A stretch of 9,473 nucleotides of DNA from assembly GCA_013214985.1 (NCBI GenBank), contig JABSRY010000055.1, positions 1-9,473 on the forward strand, read 5' to 3'. Origin of the DNA: Hyphomicrobiales bacterium (lineage in GTDB: Bacteria > Pseudomonadota > Alphaproteobacteria > Rhizobiales > OSC116). The notes under the pieces are model-generated. The model saw nothing but the letters and a program-made list of their open reading frames with translations. It searched no databases and was not told the DNA's origin. The position numbers and the translations under genes were made by a program. Within the stretch, counting starts at the first letter, position 1, and the number at the start of each line of letters is the position of its first letter. This document shows positions 7,198-9,473 of this stretch, one piece after another.

Positions 7198-8190
7198 ATG
7201 ATTTCCATCGCATTATTAGGTTGCGGGCGCATCGGTCAGGTTCATGCTCGTACAATTATGGCAAGTAAACGCGCAAAGTTAGTTGCAGTTGTAGATGCCT
7301 TTGAATCTGCAGCGGCCGCCTTGGCAGCTGAAACAGGTGCAATAGTCTATAGTGCCGATAAAATTTTTGCAGATGATTCAATCGACGCCGTTATAATTTG
7401 CACGCCAACTGACAGCCACGCCCAATTTATAGAAAAAGCAGCATTGGCCGGTAAAGCAGTTATGTGTGAGAAACCTTTTGATTTATCAATTGGGCGCATT
7501 CATAAATGTATGGAAACCGTGAAAAAATCGGGTATTCCACTGATGCTGGGTTTTAATCGTCGTTTTGACCCAAGTTTTGCTAATTTGCAGGCGCGCCTTC
7601 GTGCTGGAGAAATAGGTGAAATAGAACAAGTTATTATTACATCCCGCGATCCCTCCCCGCCCCCAATTTCATATATAAAGCATTCTGGCGGTATTTTTGC
7701 CGATATGATGATCCACGATATTGATATGCTTCGCTTTCTTTTGGATGAAGAATTGGTTGATGTCCAAGCCGTTGGCTCGGTATTGATTGACCCAGAAATA
7801 GCAACTGTTGGCGACTTCGACACAGCAGCGGCCACATTAAAAACCGCCACAGGTAAAATTTGTCAAATATCTTGTTCGAGACGTGCCTCTTACGGCTATG
7901 ACCAGCGCATTGAGGTCCATGGCTCAAAAGGCATGCTGCGGGCGACTAATATTCACGAAACCACTGTGGAAATAGCCAATGCCGATGGATTTCAATCAGC
8001 GCCATTGGTCAATTTTTTCTTAGAACGTTATATGCCTGCATACCTCGCTGAGCTTGAATATTTTATTGATTGCATTGAAAAAAGTGTGTCGCCGTCTCCT
8101 TCTGGAGAGGATGGGTTGAAAGCCCAAATCATTGCAGAGGCACTCTTAGAAGCGAGTTCTATAGGAACCACCATTAAAATAAAGGGATAA
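7198..8190 (+). CDS. iolG: inositol 2-dehydrogenase (Gfo/Idh/MocA family)
   Basis: IolG oxidises myo-inositol to scyllo-inosose with NAD, the entry step of the pathway. The 330-residue protein is full length for IolG. The Rossmann turn GCGRIGQVHA is at 8-17, CEKPFD at 90-95 gives the catalytic K92, and GGIFADMMIHDIDML at 164-178 supplies D169 and H173, the Asp/His of the triad with the standard four-residue spacing. MLGFNRRFDPSF (116-127) and GEIG (137-140) are typical of bacterial IolG. It is closer to classical IolG than are the two oxidoreductases on the minus strand. AGGAAG (7186-7191) lies 6 bases before the ATG and overlaps the end of the aldolase gene; the intergenic gap is two bases. 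Preference among myo-, D-chiro- and scyllo-inositol cannot be read from sequence. Confidence 0.5.
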   Translation: MISIALLGCGRIGQVHARTIMASKRAKLVAVVDAFESAAAALAAETGAIVYSADKIFADDSIDAVIICTPTDSHAQFIEKAALAGKAVMCEKPFDLSIGRIHKCMETVKKSGIPLMLGFNRRFDPSFANLQARLRAGEIGEIEQVIITSRDPSPPPISYIKHSGGIFADMMIHDIDMLRFLLDEELVDVQAVGSVLIDPEIATVGDFDTAAATLKTATGKICQISCSRRASYGYDQRIEVHGSKGMLRATNIHETTVEIANADGFQSAPLVNFFLERYMPAYLAELEYFIDCIEKSVSPSPSGEDGLKAQIIAEALLEASSIGTTIKIKG

Positions 8191-8195
8191 GGAAT

Positions 8196-9296
8196 ATGAC
8201 ATTTAGCGAAAAAAATTGCTCGCTTAAAGAGTTTATTTCACAGATCAACCGAAAAGATAATGCAGACCTTTTATATTCTGTAGACATACAAAAAAATATT
8301 CCGATTTATGATTGCACAATATTACGCGACAAAATGACTAACCCAAAATTTATACAAGATTTAATGGCAGAATTACAATCAATTTTACTGAACGGGGCGG
8401 GTGTTTTTGTTTTTAAACAGGCATTTGTGGATACCACGCCAATCGATAAAGCAAGCGATATATTTCATAAAATTATTACCGATGAACGTGGCACCATGAG
8501 GGGCGAAGATCATTTTGCGGAAGCGGGCAAAAATGACCGAATATGGAATGCATTGGAAAAACTCTGTTTAAGAGCACCCACTATATTCGCACAATATTAT
8601 GCCAATGATATGATAGCGTTAGCAGCCGAAGCTTGGTTAGGGCCGGCTTATCAGGTGACTTCACAAATCAATGTTGTACGCCCAGGCGGAGGCGCTCAGC
8701 AACCACATTGTGATTATCATCTTGGGTTTTTGACATCGGCGCGTGCTAGCTCTTATCCTCCACACGTTCATCAGTTATCTCATGCGTTAACTCTGCAAGG
8801 CGCCGTGGCACATTGTGATATGCCCGTGGAAAGCGGCCCAACTAAGCTTTTGCCCTATTCACAAAACTATGCGGATGGGTATCTCGCTTGGCGACGTAAT
8901 GATTTTAAGCAATATTTTGAAGATCATTATATCCAGTTCCCCCTTAATAAGGGTGATGCAATATTCTTCAATCCAGGTCTTTTTCATGCTGCAGGCGCGA
9001 ATAGCACAAAGGATGTAATTCGTATGGCAAATTTACTCCAAATTTCTTCAGTATTTGGCCGTTCAATGGAAAAAATTGATCGAAAAAAAATAGGATTAGC
9101 GTTATATCCTGTTTTGTCGAATGCGTTAAAAACTAAGCTGCTAAGTAAGTCCGAAATATTAAATGTCATTGCATCAAGTGCTGAGGGATATCCATTTCCG
9201 ACAAATCTCGATATCAACCCACCCGCTAACGGATTAGCCCCACCATCACAACAAGAATTGATGATAAAGACATTATTACCAGATTCACGCTTTTAG
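8196..9296 (+). CDS. phytanoyl-CoA dioxygenase (PhyH)-like Fe(II)/2-oxoglutarate oxygenase, substrate unknown
   Basis: This 366-residue protein is of the PhyH-like non-haem iron oxygenase family. H171 and D173 (PHCDYH, 170-175) with H264 (NPGLFHAAG, 259-267) form the HxD...H iron facial triad. R276 (VIRMANLLQ) is at the right distance to bind 2-oxoglutarate. The double-stranded beta-helix spans roughly 150-285, preceded by the family's GAGVFVFKQAF (67-77). About 60 residues at the N-terminus and 80 at the C-terminus are not explained by the core fold. There is no signal peptide or membrane segment, so it is cytoplasmic. It follows iolG by five bases and must be part of the operon, yet none of the core inositol steps needs an oxygenase. 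Oxidative O-demethylation of a methylated inositol or rhizopine-like compound, or hydroxylation of a lipid- or phosphate-linked inositol, would fit, but this is inference. Only one base separates its stop (TAG, 9294-9296) from an IS6-family element. The coding sequence looks complete. Confidence 0.5.
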   Translation: MTFSEKNCSLKEFISQINRKDNADLLYSVDIQKNIPIYDCTILRDKMTNPKFIQDLMAELQSILLNGAGVFVFKQAFVDTTPIDKASDIFHKIITDERGTMRGEDHFAEAGKNDRIWNALEKLCLRAPTIFAQYYANDMIALAAEAWLGPAYQVTSQINVVRPGGGAQQPHCDYHLGFLTSARASSYPPHVHQLSHALTLQGAVAHCDMPVESGPTKLLPYSQNYADGYLAWRRNDFKQYFEDHYIQFPLNKGDAIFFNPGLFHAAGANSTKDVIRMANLLQISSVFGRSMEKIDRKKIGLALYPVLSNALKTKLLSKSEILNVIASSAEGYPFPTNLDINPPANGLAPPSQQELMIKTLLPDSRF

Positions 9297-9297
9297 T
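9290..9297. repeat. expected 8-base target-site copy next to the IS6 element
   Basis: IS6-family elements usually duplicate 8 bases. The 8 bases abutting the terminal repeat are CTTTTAGT, which contain the stop codon of the oxygenase gene. The partner copy would lie beyond the window, so the duplication is predicted, not observed. Confidence 0.5.
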
Positions 9298-9311
9298 GGT
9301 TCTGTCGCAAA
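9298..9311. repeat. IS6-type terminal inverted repeat
   Basis: GGTTCTGTCGCAAA agrees at 11 of 14 positions with the IS26 terminal repeat and 12 of 14 with that of IS6100, both as I remember them. It starts with the GG and contains the CTGT and GCAAA blocks conserved in the family. The other copy is not in the window. Confidence 0.5.
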
Positions 9312-9351
9312 CTGCTAATTCAGACGGGGTCGCCCCTCTTATTAGACACAG

Positions 9352-9473
9352 TTATTCAGCGAGTGCAGCAAATTGTTGGAAAGCTGTTTCCTCAGAGGTT
9401 CCAAATTGTTGTTTGCGGATCATATGTGCAACCTCAATTCCCTCCAGTGTAGCAGAAGCTGAGTGGAACGCTT
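9352..9473 (-). CDS. IS6-family transposase, C-terminal fragment (5' part beyond window edge)
   Basis: Reading the minus strand from 9471 gives about 39 residues to a TAA at 9354-9352, including ATLEGIEVAHMIRKQQF and a tail FQQFAALAE. The pattern (L)xGxExxHMIRKxQ is the conserved C-terminal end of IS6/IS26-type DDE transposases, where it follows the catalytic glutamate helix. The DDE residues themselves and the N-terminal helix-turn-helix are outside the window. No frameshift is visible in the part that can be read, so the element could be intact. The stop lies 40 bases inside the terminal repeat, the normal compact arrangement for this family. Confidence 0.5.
   Translation of the reverse strand, partial: AFHSASATLEGIEVAHMIRKQQFGTSEETAFQQFAALAE

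Larger units (their letters stand above)
9298..9473 (-). mobile_element. IS6-family insertion sequence, transposase-C-terminal end only
   Basis: The segment begins with GGTTCTGTCGCAAA, an IS6-type terminal inverted repeat, followed 40 bases later by the stop codon of a minus-strand frame whose product matches the C-terminus of IS6-family transposases. The transposase is transcribed towards the iol operon, so the visible end is the one behind the transposase 3' end. A short GC-rich dyad, GGGG-TCG-CCCC (9326-9336), lies between the stop and the repeat. The rest of the element is outside the window. Confidence 0.5.

Noticed and set aside
9326..9336. The GGGG-TCG-CCCC dyad as a rho-independent terminator of the iol operon
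   Set aside because: The stem is only four base pairs, is followed by a mixed TCTTATT instead of a T run, and lies inside the IS element, between its terminal repeat and the transposase stop.

Overview
The window is most of a myo-inositol catabolism (iol) locus from a bacterium. It is probably an alphaproteobacterium: the arrangement and protein style (Gfo/Idh/MocA oxidoreductases, an IolE/MocC-like TIM barrel, a stand-alone IolB) resemble rhizobial and roseobacter inositol clusters as I know them. The DNA is moderately AT-rich by eye, so a marine or other lower-GC alphaproteobacterium fits better than a classic high-GC Rhizobium. The organism assignment is inference.

Layout. Two divergent gene sets meet at a 109-base intergenic region (2543-2651) that carries a perfect 22-base palindrome (2575-2596). 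The minus-strand set, read leftward, is a Gfo/Idh/MocA oxidoreductase (1433-2542), an IolE/MocC-family TIM-barrel protein (492-1385) and a second Gfo/Idh/MocA oxidoreductase (from 480 to the window edge), which is broken by an in-frame TAG at 13-15. The plus-strand set is a tight, translationally coupled operon: iolD (2652-4526), iolC (4526-5512), iolB (5526-6368), an iolJ-type class II aldolase (6365-7195), iolG (7198-8190) and a phytanoyl-CoA-dioxygenase-like Fe(II)/2-oxoglutarate oxygenase (8196-9296). One base after the last stop codon begins an IS6-family insertion sequence (9298 onward), with its terminal repeat and the C-terminus of its transposase on the minus strand.

Pathway. IolG (and perhaps the other dehydrogenases) oxidises inositol to inosose, and the IolE-like protein dehydrates it to the trihydroxycyclohexane-dione. 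IolD hydrolyses the ring to 5-deoxy-glucuronate, IolB isomerises this to 2-deoxy-5-keto-gluconate, IolC phosphorylates it, and the IolJ-type aldolase splits it to dihydroxyacetone phosphate and malonic semialdehyde. The last enzyme (IolA, malonate-semialdehyde dehydrogenase), a transporter and a regulator are not in the window.

The least ordinary parts are the oxygenase added at the end of the operon, the three paralogous NAD(P) oxidoreductases in one locus (one with a nonsense codon), the operator-like palindrome shared by two candidate divergent promoters, and the IS6 element sitting directly against the operon's 3' end. I found no tRNA, rRNA, CRISPR array or riboswitch. Apart from the divergent region there is no gene-free stretch longer than about 50 bases.

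[Form note: the original answer gave no confidence values; the 0.5 in every feature is a placeholder required by the schema, not an estimate.]
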